Below are positions 7,397 to 14,855 of a DNA stretch of 26,896 bases, piece by piece; within the stretch, counting starts at the first letter, position 1, and every line of letters starts with the position of its first letter. Position numbers and translations under genes: made by a program. This DNA comes from an uncultured Lacibacter sp. (GTDB lineage: Bacteria > Bacteroidota > Bacteroidia > Chitinophagales > Chitinophagaceae). The stretch lies in the NCBI RefSeq assembly GCF_946479605.1, contig NZ_CAMLGT010000020.1, positions 1-26,896 of the forward strand. The letters run 5' to 3'. The notes under the pieces were generated by a model. It did not search any database and was not told the DNA's origin. It was given only the letters and a program-made list of their open reading frames with translations.

Positions 7397-10102
7397 TTAA
7401 AAAACGTTGTAGCCAATGCTAACATAGTACAAACCTCCTATAGCAGGGTTTCCTGGAGCCTGTACATAGTACTCGTTAAAGATGTTTGTACCTCCTAGTT
7501 TGAACATATACCTGGAGTTCGGAATTTTATACATAAACTGGAGATCAACAGTTTGAATAGATGGAACATGCCCATTGATAAAATCACTTTCAAAATTGTA
7601 ATCGCTCATCCATTTATATACAATGCTGAAACCAAACAGTTTTTTTGCCCCCAAACCAGTGTTACTCAATTTAACGTTGGTTTTATACCTCGGCGTGTTA
7701 AAACCAGCCTGGAAACCTGCTGGCACATCTGTTAATTCATCACTTGCAAAGTTTACACCCACAAGAAAATTTTTAGGCAACCTGTAATCAACACTAACAC
7801 CGTAGCCAAAGCTTTTTACAACAGCGTCTGAATTAACCGGAATTGAAAAATCTTTGCCGGTTGCAGTTTGTATTACTCTTCTGCGTGTAAGGAAATCAGT
7901 ATACTGTCCGTAGTAAGCGTATGCATCAATTAATAATTTACTCTTTAAAACAAGCCCCTTGTATCCAACTTCAAACGATGTAACAGATTCGGGTTTTAAA
8001 TCCACTACTGTTACCTGTTCGCTTGTGGCACCACCATTTGCCCCTCTTGCAAATACAGGGCTGCCATTTAAATTATAGAAAGATCTGAAATTTTCGTGCC
8101 CACCAATCAACGTGTATTCATTTCCTACAAACAGGTTGATCCACTGCATTTGTGTACTTGGAAAACGATAGGCTGTTTGGTAAGAAAAACGGAGATTGTT
8201 GTCTTTTGCCAACTTTAACAAAGCAGTAGCTCTTGGCGTAAAGCGTTCTTTAAAGTTTTGATTCTTATCAAAACGTCCGCTTAAAGTAATGCGCAACCTG
8301 TCATTAAAAAATTCTTTGGCGATTTGTGCATAAGCACCCACTTCGTTAATATCAATTGTTCCAGTACTGTCAGCAAACAAGGTTCCCTGTGAGTTAAGAA
8401 TGTATTTCTTGTAATTACCACCCACCAACAGATCTGCAAATCCTTTAAGCAGGTGCGTAAAATCATACTGCCCTTCCACTTGCCACAAATCAGTTCTGTC
8501 AAGGAACCTGCCGCCACCATAAGGTGCGCCTGCTGTTGCTTTCCCAATAGGAACTCCTTTAATAAAATTAAACAGCTGGTTAAATGCCTGTGTGCCGGGT
8601 ATTGGTCTGTTCCTGTCAGCATAAGCTCTTGCTCCATCGTGCGATGCCTGCTCAGACATACCAAGAACATACCTGTTGTTTACATACTGCGCAGTGTACT
8701 CTGGCAACCATACCTGTGTTCCTTTCCAGGCTTCATTGAAATAGGAAATTGCCGCCGTCATGTTATAAGAATTGCCGGAGTTTTCCTGTGTAGTGTAAAC
8801 ACGGGCCAGCCAGTTCTTACTGTTAAGTTCAAATTTATATTGACCCATTTTTAAATCCTGCAGACTGTACCTGTCGCTTCCGGTATATAAGGTATTACCG
8901 GTTCCCCAAAAGCCGCTTAAAATAGCTTCTGTTTTATTGTCAATTTTATAATTGAGCGATCCGCCTAACTTAAAGTTAACGGTGTTAGGATCTGCAATCT
9001 CTTTTTCTGAATAACCTGTTCTTGAAACCATGATCGGCGAGGTCATTGTATTTCTGATTCCACGGTAAAAATCCACACCGCCGGCAATAAATGCATCTAC
9101 CACCTGGCGAAGATCCCTTGAAACTTCATCGCCATACACGTTAATACCATTGTAGTCCGGTACACTTCTGCCGCCAGGAAGTAATGCGCCGTTATTCTTG
9201 TTGTAATTCCTGGTATCAGCAGCAACCCAATCTTTGGCCTGCACTAGTTCAGATGTGATCTTGAATGCAAAACGCTCACTCACTTTATGTGCCCAACGCA
9301 AAGTCCAGTTGGTATAGCCCGATGGATTTCTGAATTTTCCATCGGTATTCATTACACCTTGTTTTATCTGGAAAGACAACCCCTGATATTTGAATGGATT
9401 CTTACTGTTTACCAGCAATGTACCATTCATACCACCCGGGCCATACAAGGCAGATGATGCACCGGGGAGTAATTCCATATTATCTACGTCCAGTTCAGAT
9501 AAGCCTATAACACTACCTACTGAAAAATTTAAACCCGGAGCCTGGTTATCCATACCATCAACAATCTGGTTAAAACGAACGTTACCGCTTCCGAGAAAAC
9601 CTCTTGTTGTTGGCGTTTTAAACGTAAGCGAAGAGGCCAGCATGTCCACACCCTTGAAATTGGAAATGATGTCGTAGTAATTCGCTGCCGGTGCTATTTG
9701 AATGGCAGGGGCGCTTACACGTTCAACTGTTACAGGCGATAATAATTGACTGGTAGCTGTTCTGGTAGCTGATACAACAATTTCAGGTTGTATGGTGCTG
9801 ACGATAGCCAGCGATATGCTTACGGGAGTTGAAGCACTGCTGACAGACACTTCTTTGGTTTCGAAACCAACGGAGGATACAACCAATGTAACAGGCAGTG
9901 ATGGTACTGTTAAATTGAACTCTCCGTTTTCATTTGTGTACACCCCTGTGTTGGTGCCCTTTACCGTTACCGTTACGGCTGGAACAGCTTCGCCGGAAGT
10001 TGCGTTTTTAACGCTTCCCCGTATGGTAACAGACTGTGCATAAGAAGTAATGGTAAGAAGGCAGGATAACAGTAGCAAAAACACTGACGGTTTTCTTTGC
10101 AT
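7397..10102 (-). CDS. TonB-dependent outer-membrane receptor with carboxypeptidase-regulatory-like domain
   Basis: A 901-residue outer-membrane importer powered by the TonB-ExbBD system. A signal peptide (residues ~1-22, ending SYAQ) leads into a CarboxypepD_reg-like beta-sandwich (~25-105, GSVKNATSGEAVPAVTVTV and VSSVGFET). A plug domain follows (~115-235, TTRGFLGSGNVRFNQIVDGM and LLPGASSALYGPGGMNG). The rest is a beta-barrel with many aromatic-rich strands and a terminal YYVSIGYNVF strand ending in Phe. It is shorter than typical SusC proteins and no SusD gene is present; instead a FAS1 lipoprotein gene follows after 29 bases. The substrate cannot be read from the sequence. A plausible promoter lies ~30-57 bases upstream, divergent from purC. 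Confidence 0.93.
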   Translation of the reverse strand: MQRKPSVFLLLLSCLLTITSYAQSVTIRGSVKNATSGEAVPAVTVTVKGTNTGVYTNENGEFNLTVPSLPVTLVVSSVGFETKEVSVSSASTPVSISLAIVSTIQPEIVVSATRTATSQLLSPVTVERVSAPAIQIAPAANYYDIISNFKGVDMLASSLTFKTPTTRGFLGSGNVRFNQIVDGMDNQAPGLNFSVGSVIGLSELDVDNMELLPGASSALYGPGGMNGTLLVNSKNPFKYQGLSFQIKQGVMNTDGKFRNPSGYTNWTLRWAHKVSERFAFKITSELVQAKDWVAADTRNYNKNNGALLPGGRSVPDYNGINVYGDEVSRDLRQVVDAFIAGGVDFYRGIRNTMTSPIMVSRTGYSEKEIADPNTVNFKLGGSLNYKIDNKTEAILSGFWGTGNTLYTGSDRYSLQDLKMGQYKFELNSKNWLARVYTTQENSGNSYNMTAAISYFNEAWKGTQVWLPEYTAQYVNNRYVLGMSEQASHDGARAYADRNRPIPGTQAFNQLFNFIKGVPIGKATAGAPYGGGRFLDRTDLWQVEGQYDFTHLLKGFADLLVGGNYKKYILNSQGTLFADSTGTIDINEVGAYAQIAKEFFNDRLRITLSGRFDKNQNFKERFTPRATALLKLAKDNNLRFSYQTAYRFPSTQMQWINLFVGNEYTLIGGHENFRSFYNLNGSPVFARGANGGATSEQVTVVDLKPESVTSFEVGYKGLVLKSKLLIDAYAYYGQYTDFLTRRRVIQTATGKDFSIPVNSDAVVKSFGYGVSVDYRLPKNFLVGVNFASDELTDVPAGFQAGFNTPRYKTNVKLSNTGLGAKKLFGFSIVYKWMSDYNFESDFINGHVPSIQTVDLQFMYKIPNSRYMFKLGGTNIFNEYYVQAPGNPAIGGLYYVSIGYNVF

Positions 10103-10130
10103 AGCAATACGTTTTTGGTTAAGTTAACAG

Positions 10131-10159
10131 CAAAATAGTGATTGTTAGTTTCATTCAAA
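10131..10159 (-). promoter_or_regulatory. Candidate promoter of the receptor/fasciclin operon
   Basis: On the minus strand, TTG (10156-10158, inside TTTTTG) and TATTTTG (10131-10137) are separated by 18 bases. This approximates the Bacteroidota -33 TTTG / -7 TAnnTTTG pattern, with a -7 box one base short. It would give a leader of about 25 bases to the receptor ATG. Confidence 0.4.
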
Positions 10160-10210
10160 AATTTTCTTTCGCACTGTTCCATGCAGCTTTTTTGAATTTT
10201 CCGGTAAAAC

Positions 10211-10242
10211 TTTGGCAAACATGCCTGCCCGCTTTACTTTAG
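10211..10242 (+). promoter_or_regulatory. Candidate purC promoter abutting the start codon
   Basis: TTTG (10211-10214) and TACTTTAG (10235-10242) are 20 bases apart, matching the Bacteroidota -33/-7 layout with one mismatch in the -7 box. The -7 box ends 3 bases before the purC ATG, so transcription would begin at or within a few bases of the start codon. Confidence 0.5.
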
Positions 10243-10245
10243 CGC

Positions 10246-11175
10246 ATGAATTCGTTTCAATTTCCCAATCAGACAAAATTTTACAAAGGAAAAGTAAGAG
10301 ATGTGTACAGCATCGGTAACGATCTGCTGGTGATGATCGCCAGCAACCGCATTTCGGCTTTTGATGTTATTCTTCCCCGCCCCATTCCATTTAAAGGACA
10401 GGTGTTAAACCAGATAGCTGCCTACATGCTGAAGGCAACAGAGGATATTTGCCCCAACTGGTTACTTACTGTTCCTGCGCCCAACGTTGGCATCGGCAAA
10501 CGCTGTGTTCCGTTTAAAATTGAAATGGTTGTACGTGGCAACCTTGTGGGCCATGCATGGCGTACTTATTCTTCCGGCAAAAGAGAACTTTGCGGTGCTG
10601 TTTTACCCGAAGGTTTAAAAGAGAACGACTACTTCCCTACTCCCATCATCACCCCTTCTACCAAAGCAGAAGAAGGACATGATGAAGATATTTCGCCGGC
10701 TGAGATCATTGAAAAAGGACTGTGTACAAAAGAAGAATGGCAGCAACTGAGCAACTATGCTTTACAGTTATTTGCACGTGGTAAAGAAATTGCAGCGAAA
10801 CAGGGCTTGATCCTTGTTGATACAAAATATGAGTTTGGAAAAATAGGTGATACCATTTACCTGATGGATGAAATTCATACCCCCGATTCATCACGCTACT
10901 TTTATGCAGATGGTTTTGAAGAACGCCAGTTAAGCGGCGAACGCCAGAAACAACTGAGCAAGGAATTTGTAAGAGAGTGGCTCATTGCAAATAATTTTAT
11001 GGGCAAAGAAGGGCAAACAGTTCCCGAAATGAGCGATGAATGGGTAAACACCATCAGTAAACGTTATATTGAACTGTATGAAAAAGTAATTGGTCAGTCT
11101 TTTGTTCCTGAAGAGTTAACGGACGAAGAAACAGAAAAGCGCATTGTAGCAGCACTGGCTAAACTCACGAAATAA
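10246..11175 (+). CDS. purC: SAICAR synthetase (phosphoribosylaminoimidazole-succinocarboxamide synthase)
   Basis: Purine biosynthesis enzyme that ligates aspartate to CAIR with ATP, giving SAICAR. The 309-residue length corresponds to the longer, yeast ADE1-like form rather than the ~237-residue E. coli form. Recognisable motifs are [19 protein letters not shown] at the N-terminus, [20 protein letters not shown], the substrate-binding [13 protein letters not shown], and [13 protein letters not shown] followed by [17 protein letters not shown]. The ATG is chosen because the conserved [16 protein letters not shown] segment starts immediately after it. It is a single-gene unit, divergent from the receptor operon; no other pur gene is near. 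Confidence 0.97.
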   Translation: MNSFQFPNQTKFYKGKVRDVYSIGNDLLVMIASNRISAFDVILPRPIPFKGQVLNQIAAYMLKATEDICPNWLLTVPAPNVGIGKRCVPFKIEMVVRGNLVGHAWRTYSSGKRELCGAVLPEGLKENDYFPTPIITPSTKAEEGHDEDISPAEIIEKGLCTKEEWQQLSNYALQLFARGKEIAAKQGLILVDTKYEFGKIGDTIYLMDEIHTPDSSRYFYADGFEERQLSGERQKQLSKEFVREWLIANNFMGKEGQTVPEMSDEWVNTISKRYIELYEKVIGQSFVPEELTDEETEKRIVAALAKLTK

Positions 11176-11258
11176 AACAAACCGGTTTCGCAACCATCGT
11201 CAGGACTTGTACAGAAAGAAGAAACGATAAATCTTTATCTTTCAAAAAAACTTTCTGC

Positions 11259-11696
11259 ATGAGTCCTGATTTAATTTTTCAGCTGGCCAATACCATTGCC
11301 TTTGTTGCATGGCTCATTCTTTTTATTGTAAGCCCCTTTTGGCCTTCGGTTGATAAACTCCTGATTGGAATTGTTGTTACGTTGTTCATCATCATTTACT
11401 CCTGGCTGCTTGCACAAAACTTTCCATTGAGCGATATGCAGAAGTTCAGCACACTTGATGGTGTAATGGAATTATTTACAAACAAAATTGCTGTAACCAC
11501 AGCCTGGCTTCATTTCCTTGCTTTTGATCTGATGGTGGGCATCTGGATAAAAAAGAATGCTCAGAAGCACGGCATTCACCATTGGGTACTGTTGCCATGC
11601 CTGTTCTTTACATTCATGATCGGGCCGTTTGGTTTGCTCATTTATCTTGTTGTGCGTTTCATTTATACCAAACAATATTTTGCTGATAATTACTAA
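11259..11696 (+). CDS. ABA4-like (DUF4281) integral membrane protein
   Basis: A 145-residue protein with about four membrane segments: residues ~5-27, ~31-52, ~75-97 around WLHFLAFDLMVGIWI, and ~107-137. The FxLANTxAxxxWxxL start, the HFLAFDLMVGxWI centre and the closing FGLLIYLVVRFIY match the ABA4-like family. The founding plant protein ABA4 takes part in neoxanthin formation in plastids; the bacterial role is unsettled but a link to carotenoids is often suggested. No carotenoid gene is in this window. It lies 83 bases after purC and may be expressed separately. Family call good, function open. Confidence 0.75.
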   Translation: MSPDLIFQLANTIAFVAWLILFIVSPFWPSVDKLLIGIVVTLFIIIYSWLLAQNFPLSDMQKFSTLDGVMELFTNKIAVTTAWLHFLAFDLMVGIWIKKNAQKHGIHHWVLLPCLFFTFMIGPFGLLIYLVVRFIYTKQYFADNY

Positions 11697-11717
11697 GCAG
11701 TCGTTCAACGCTGCTCT

Positions 11718-11748
11718 TTTGCAGCCCTGTGTGAATGCATTACCTTTA
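11718..11748 (+). promoter_or_regulatory. Candidate promoter of the lactonase/ridA/dehydratase group
   Basis: TTTG (11718-11721) and TACCTTTA (11741-11748) are separated by 19 bases, a near match to the Bacteroidota -33/-7 consensus. The predicted leader to the lactonase ATG is about 40 bases. Confidence 0.55.
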
Positions 11749-11793
11749 ATGCCGTTGCAGCAAATGCAACAAATCATCATTTAAACTTACATT

Positions 11794-12900
11794 ATGTATA
11801 AACTGTTGCTGCCTCTTTGTATGATAGTAACCGGTTCTGTTTCTGCACAGCAATACAACCTGCTCATAGGCACCTATACCACTGCGGGCAGTGAAGGCAT
11901 TTATTCGTACAACTTTAATCCGCAAACAGGTGATGCGGTGCAACGTGCTTCAGTAAAAACATCCAACCCATCTTACCTTGCTGTTGCACCCGACGGAAAA
12001 TATGTGTATGCTGTAAATGAAGATAACACAGGTATGGTAAGTGCTTTTCAATTCAACAAAGCAGATGGTTCCTTGAAATTTTTAAACCAGGTTACCAGCG
12101 CAGGTGCACATCCCTGTTACATCAGCATCAATAAAAAAGGGAATGTACTGGTGGCAGGTAATTACAGCAGCGGCACCATTGCTGTAATGGAAGCAAGGAG
12201 CGACGGGCAGATCAGTCAACCCAAACAGATCATTCAGTTAAAAGGTAGCAGCGTTAACAGAAGCCGCCAGGAAAAATCGCATGTACACAGTACCGTGTTC
12301 TCTCCCGATTTTAATTTTCTTTTTGCACCTGACCTTGGTACCGATAAAGTGATGATCTATAAAGTGGCGCCGGGCAGCGGCGCATTACAGCCCGGTGTGC
12401 AACCTTATGTGGAAGTAAACTCTGGAGCAGGTCCACGGCATTTTGTGTTTCATCCAAAACTCAGCAGGGCCTATCTTATTGAAGAACTGACAGGAACCAT
12501 CAGTGTGTTTGAATATTTGGACGGGCAACTCAATCTTATCCAAAACACATCATCACACCCCATCAGTTACCAGGGTGCTTATGGTTCTGCCGATATTCAT
12601 GTGTCGCCCGATGGCCGTTTTCTTTATGCCAGCAACCGTGGCGATGCTAACTCCATTGCCATTTTCCGTATTGACCAGGATAATGGCATGATACAGGTAA
12701 CCGGCTTTCAACCATCACTTGGTATTCATCCACGTAATTTCAACTTCGATCCCACAGGAAATTTCTTATTGGTCGCCAACCGTGACAGTGATGAAGTCGT
12801 GATCTTTAAAATAGATAAACAAACAGGGTTGCTTGATGATACCAAAAAGCGCATCAAAGTATCGAAGCCGGTTTGTATCAAATGGATCGTTACAAAGTGA
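11794..12900 (+). CDS. Secreted lactonase-family seven-bladed beta-propeller protein
   Basis: A 368-residue protein with a signal peptide (~1-19, ending SVSAQ) and then the 6-phosphogluconolactonase/3-carboxymuconate-cyclase type propeller fold. It shows YNLLIGTYTTAGSEGIYSY, repeated blade motifs such as NPSYLAVAPDGKYVYAVNE, HVSPDGRFLYASNRGDANS and FDPTGNFLLVANRDSDEV, and the conserved GAGPRHFVFHP. Cytosolic members hydrolyse 6-phosphogluconolactone, but the signal peptide places this one in the periplasm or outside, so another lactone, or a binding role, is likelier. RidA begins 43 bases downstream on the same strand. Confidence 0.88.
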   Translation: MYKLLLPLCMIVTGSVSAQQYNLLIGTYTTAGSEGIYSYNFNPQTGDAVQRASVKTSNPSYLAVAPDGKYVYAVNEDNTGMVSAFQFNKADGSLKFLNQVTSAGAHPCYISINKKGNVLVAGNYSSGTIAVMEARSDGQISQPKQIIQLKGSSVNRSRQEKSHVHSTVFSPDFNFLFAPDLGTDKVMIYKVAPGSGALQPGVQPYVEVNSGAGPRHFVFHPKLSRAYLIEELTGTISVFEYLDGQLNLIQNTSSHPISYQGAYGSADIHVSPDGRFLYASNRGDANSIAIFRIDQDNGMIQVTGFQPSLGIHPRNFNFDPTGNFLLVANRDSDEVVIFKIDKQTGLLDDTKKRIKVSKPVCIKWIVTK

Positions 12901-12943
12901 TATTTTTTCACACCATACATCATCCATTATAAAACTGAAGCAG

Positions 12944-13324
12944 ATGAAAAAGATTTATCCCGAAGCAATGCCCACACCAAAAGGTTATTACTCGCCCGGT
13001 ATTGTACACAACGGAACAGTATATGTGAGCGGACAATTACCCATTAACGAAAAAGGTGAACCGCAAACAGGAAGTATTGAAGATGAAGTGCGGCAATGCA
13101 TGAAAAACATTGAGATCATTTTAAAAGCAAGCGGAAGCGATCTGCATCATATCCTGAAGGTGAATGTGTTTATTGCAGACATTGCCAACTGGCCGAAATT
13201 CAACCAGGTGTTTGCAGAGATCATGGGTGAACATAAACCTGCACGAATTGTTGTGCCCTGTAACCAACTCAATTACGGTTGTGGTATAGAAATAGATTGT
13301 ATAGCTGCAGTAATGGAACAGTAA
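12944..13324 (+). CDS. ridA: RidA-family enamine/imine deaminase
   Basis: RidA proteins hydrolyse reactive enamine/imine intermediates (such as 2-aminoacrylate) released by PLP-dependent dehydratases, protecting other PLP enzymes. The start at 12944 is chosen because MKKIYPEAMPTPKGYYSPGI matches the family N-terminus and gives 126 residues, the usual length. An upstream in-frame ATG would add 37 residues overlapping the lactonase gene. Catalytic residues of the archetypal group are conserved: Arg101 in HKPARIVVP and Glu116 in GIEIDC. The gene ends 45 bases before a serine/threonine dehydratase-like gene, the enzyme type whose product RidA detoxifies. Confidence 0.92.
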   Translation: MKKIYPEAMPTPKGYYSPGIVHNGTVYVSGQLPINEKGEPQTGSIEDEVRQCMKNIEIILKASGSDLHHILKVNVFIADIANWPKFNQVFAEIMGEHKPARIVVPCNQLNYGCGIEIDCIAAVMEQ

Positions 13325-13369
13325 TCACTGTTCAAGTTATTTATAGGCTGCGGCCACGAAACAAATGTT

Positions 13370-14317
13370 ATGACCATTAGTAAAGAAGATATTCAACTGG
13401 CGCATGAACGCATTAAACCGTTCATTCATAAAACACCGGTGCTCACCTGCAACACAATCAATAAGCTTGCCGGTGCAGAACTCTTTTTTAAGTGCGAGAA
13501 CTTTCAAAAGATCGGTGCGTTTAAAATACGTGGTGGTATGAATGCGGTGCTTACGTTGCCAAAGGAAAAAGCAGCAAAAGGTATTGCCACACATTCATCG
13601 GGCAACCATGCACAGGCCATTGCATATGCCGCAAGGGAAACCGGCACCAAAGCCTATGTGGTAATGCCCAGCAATTCGCCTTCTGTAAAAGTGGAAGCTG
13701 TGCAGGGTTATGGTGCAGAAGTAACTTTTTGTGCACCCAACCAGCAGGCAAGAGAAGAAACACTGCAGGCCATTGTTGATAAAACAGGTGCCGAATTTAT
13801 TCACCCTTACAACGATGAGCGTGTAATAACCGGACAGGCTACCTGTGCCAAAGAACTGTTGGAAGAAATTTCGTCATTGGATGTACTTGTTACACCTGTG
13901 GGTGGTGGCGGATTACTGAGCGGCACCTTGTTAAGTGCATTGTACTTCTCCCCTGCCACACATGTATATGCAGCCGAACCGGATGGTGCAGCCGATGCCG
14001 TGCTGAGTCTTAAAAACGGAAAGATAGAAGCCGCACCTTATATCAATACCATTGCAGATGGTTTACTCACCAAGCTGGGCGATAAAACATTCCCCATCAT
14101 TAAACAATACGTTACCGGTATTCATACGGTGAGTGATGAAGAGATCATTCAGGCAATGAAGCTGCTGTATGAACGTATGAAAATAGTGGTGGAACCAAGT
14201 TCGGCTGTAACACTTGCTGCTGTACTGAAGCACAAAGAACTGTTTGCCGGTAAACGCATCGGCATTATCCTGTCGGGCGGCAATGTGGATCTGAAAAAAC
14301 TAAGGGAATGGTTTTAG
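13370..14317 (+). CDS. PLP-dependent serine racemase/threonine-serine dehydratase-like enzyme
   Basis: A 315-residue fold-type II PLP enzyme without a C-terminal ACT regulatory domain, so it is not the isoleucine-regulated IlvA form. The PLP lysine is Lys52 in FQKIGAFKIRGG; the phosphate-binding glycine loop is VGGGGLLSG. HSSGNHAQA (75-83) contains Ser77, aligned with Ser84 of mammalian serine racemase. AEPDGAAD presents Glu203, Ala207 and Asp209 at the spacing of that enzyme's divalent-metal site. It could therefore racemise or dehydrate L-serine, or dehydrate threonine or threo-3-hydroxyaspartate; sequence alone does not decide. RidA directly upstream fits a dehydratase that releases aminoacrylate. 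Its 3' end is built into an intrinsic terminator. Confidence 0.9.
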   Translation: MTISKEDIQLAHERIKPFIHKTPVLTCNTINKLAGAELFFKCENFQKIGAFKIRGGMNAVLTLPKEKAAKGIATHSSGNHAQAIAYAARETGTKAYVVMPSNSPSVKVEAVQGYGAEVTFCAPNQQAREETLQAIVDKTGAEFIHPYNDERVITGQATCAKELLEEISSLDVLVTPVGGGGLLSGTLLSALYFSPATHVYAAEPDGAADAVLSLKNGKIEAAPYINTIADGLLTKLGDKTFPIIKQYVTGIHTVSDEEIIQAMKLLYERMKIVVEPSSAVTLAAVLKHKELFAGKRIGIILSGGNVDLKKLREWF

Positions 14318-14335
14318 TAGCCATTCCCTTTATTC
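14302..14335. terminator. Bidirectional terminator overlapping the dehydratase stop codon
   Basis: AAGGGAATGG (14302-14311) and CCATTCCCTT (14321-14330) form a 10-bp perfect stem with a 9-nt loop that contains the TAG stop. T-rich sequence follows on the plus strand and six T follow on the minus strand, so it can terminate both the dehydratase gene and the convergent small lipoprotein gene. Confidence 0.8.
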
Positions 14336-14355
14336 AAAAAACAGTTCTTTTCTTT

Positions 14356-14775
14356 TTATTTAGGTAACGGTGCGCCCACTGCAATATCGCAACGGTGACC
14401 GGGCTGACCATGCGGCGGATTTGTTCCGGCAGCAGTTTTTGTTGCGGCTGCGGGTGCAGTTGGCTGTGGCATTACCACTGTTTGCTGTTGCGGAGCTGTG
14501 GTTGTTACAGCCGGTTTTGATGGAGGACTGTTAAGTGGTGCCCCCACTGAAATATCGCAACGATGACCGGGCTGACCATGCGGCGGGTTAACGCCTGCTG
14601 CTGCTGTACCTGAGCTGGCCGTTTGCGGAAGCGATGGTTGTGTTGCTTGTATCGGTTGCTGTTTAAAATCGGGCGGTGGCGTGGTGGTGGTGCCCTTTCC
14701 TTCTTCCATACCATTGCTGCAGGCAACAAACAAAGGCAACATCAATAGCAGCGGCAAACGTTCAACAATTTTCAT
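14356..14775 (-). CDS. Small lipoprotein with duplicated NPPHGQPGHRCDI motif
   Basis: A 139-residue envelope lipoprotein of unknown function. The lipobox LFVAC places the lipidated cysteine at residue 19. The rest is low-complexity Pro/Thr/Gln/Ala linker apart from two near-identical copies of NPPHGQPGHRCD followed by I-x-VGAPL, starting at residues 63 and 119. Each copy has two His and one Cys, so metal or haem ligation, or redox chemistry, is conceivable but unproven. From memory, this motif recurs at the C-termini of small hypothetical proteins in Bacteroidota, without a known role. It is convergent with the dehydratase gene. A DUF2306 membrane-protein gene lies 80 bases upstream on the same strand. 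Confidence 0.82.
   Translation of the reverse strand: MKIVERLPLLLMLPLFVACSNGMEEGKGTTTTPPPDFKQQPIQATQPSLPQTASSGTAAAGVNPPHGQPGHRCDISVGAPLNSPPSKPAVTTTAPQQQTVVMPQPTAPAAATKTAAGTNPPHGQPGHRCDIAVGAPLPK
14369..14421. repeat. 53-bp direct repeat, copy 1 (encodes second His/Cys motif)
   Basis: This segment is about 92 percent identical (four differences counted by eye) to 14537-14589, 168 bases away in the same orientation and frame. It encodes the C-terminal NPPHGQPGHRCD motif of the lipoprotein. High identity at DNA level suggests a recent duplication or gene conversion. Confidence 0.85.
14537..14589. repeat. 53-bp direct repeat, copy 2 (encodes first His/Cys motif)
   Basis: Partner of 14369-14421. 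The intervening linker sequence does not match between copies, so only the motif itself is duplicated or maintained. Confidence 0.85.
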
Positions 14776-14855
14776 ATCGTGTTATTTTAATACAAGGTAG
14801 AAAAAAGGTGGCATTAATCAGTTGCCATTTGTGCTAACGGCACTTAACCCACCCA

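Noticed and set aside
8281..8670. Long open frame on the minus strand inside the TonB-dependent receptor gene
   Set aside because: Same strand but different frame from an intact, well-recognised receptor; its translation has no domain-like pattern and reflects the codon bias of the real gene.
6177..10102. Classic SusC/SusD polysaccharide-utilisation pair
   Set aside because: The lipoprotein is FAS1-type, not SusD; the receptor is shorter than usual SusC proteins, and no glycoside hydrolase or sensor gene is nearby.
12833..12943. N-terminal extension of RidA into the lactonase gene
   Set aside because: RidA proteins start at the MKKIYPEAM segment and are about 126 residues; the extension overlaps the lactonase coding sequence in another frame.
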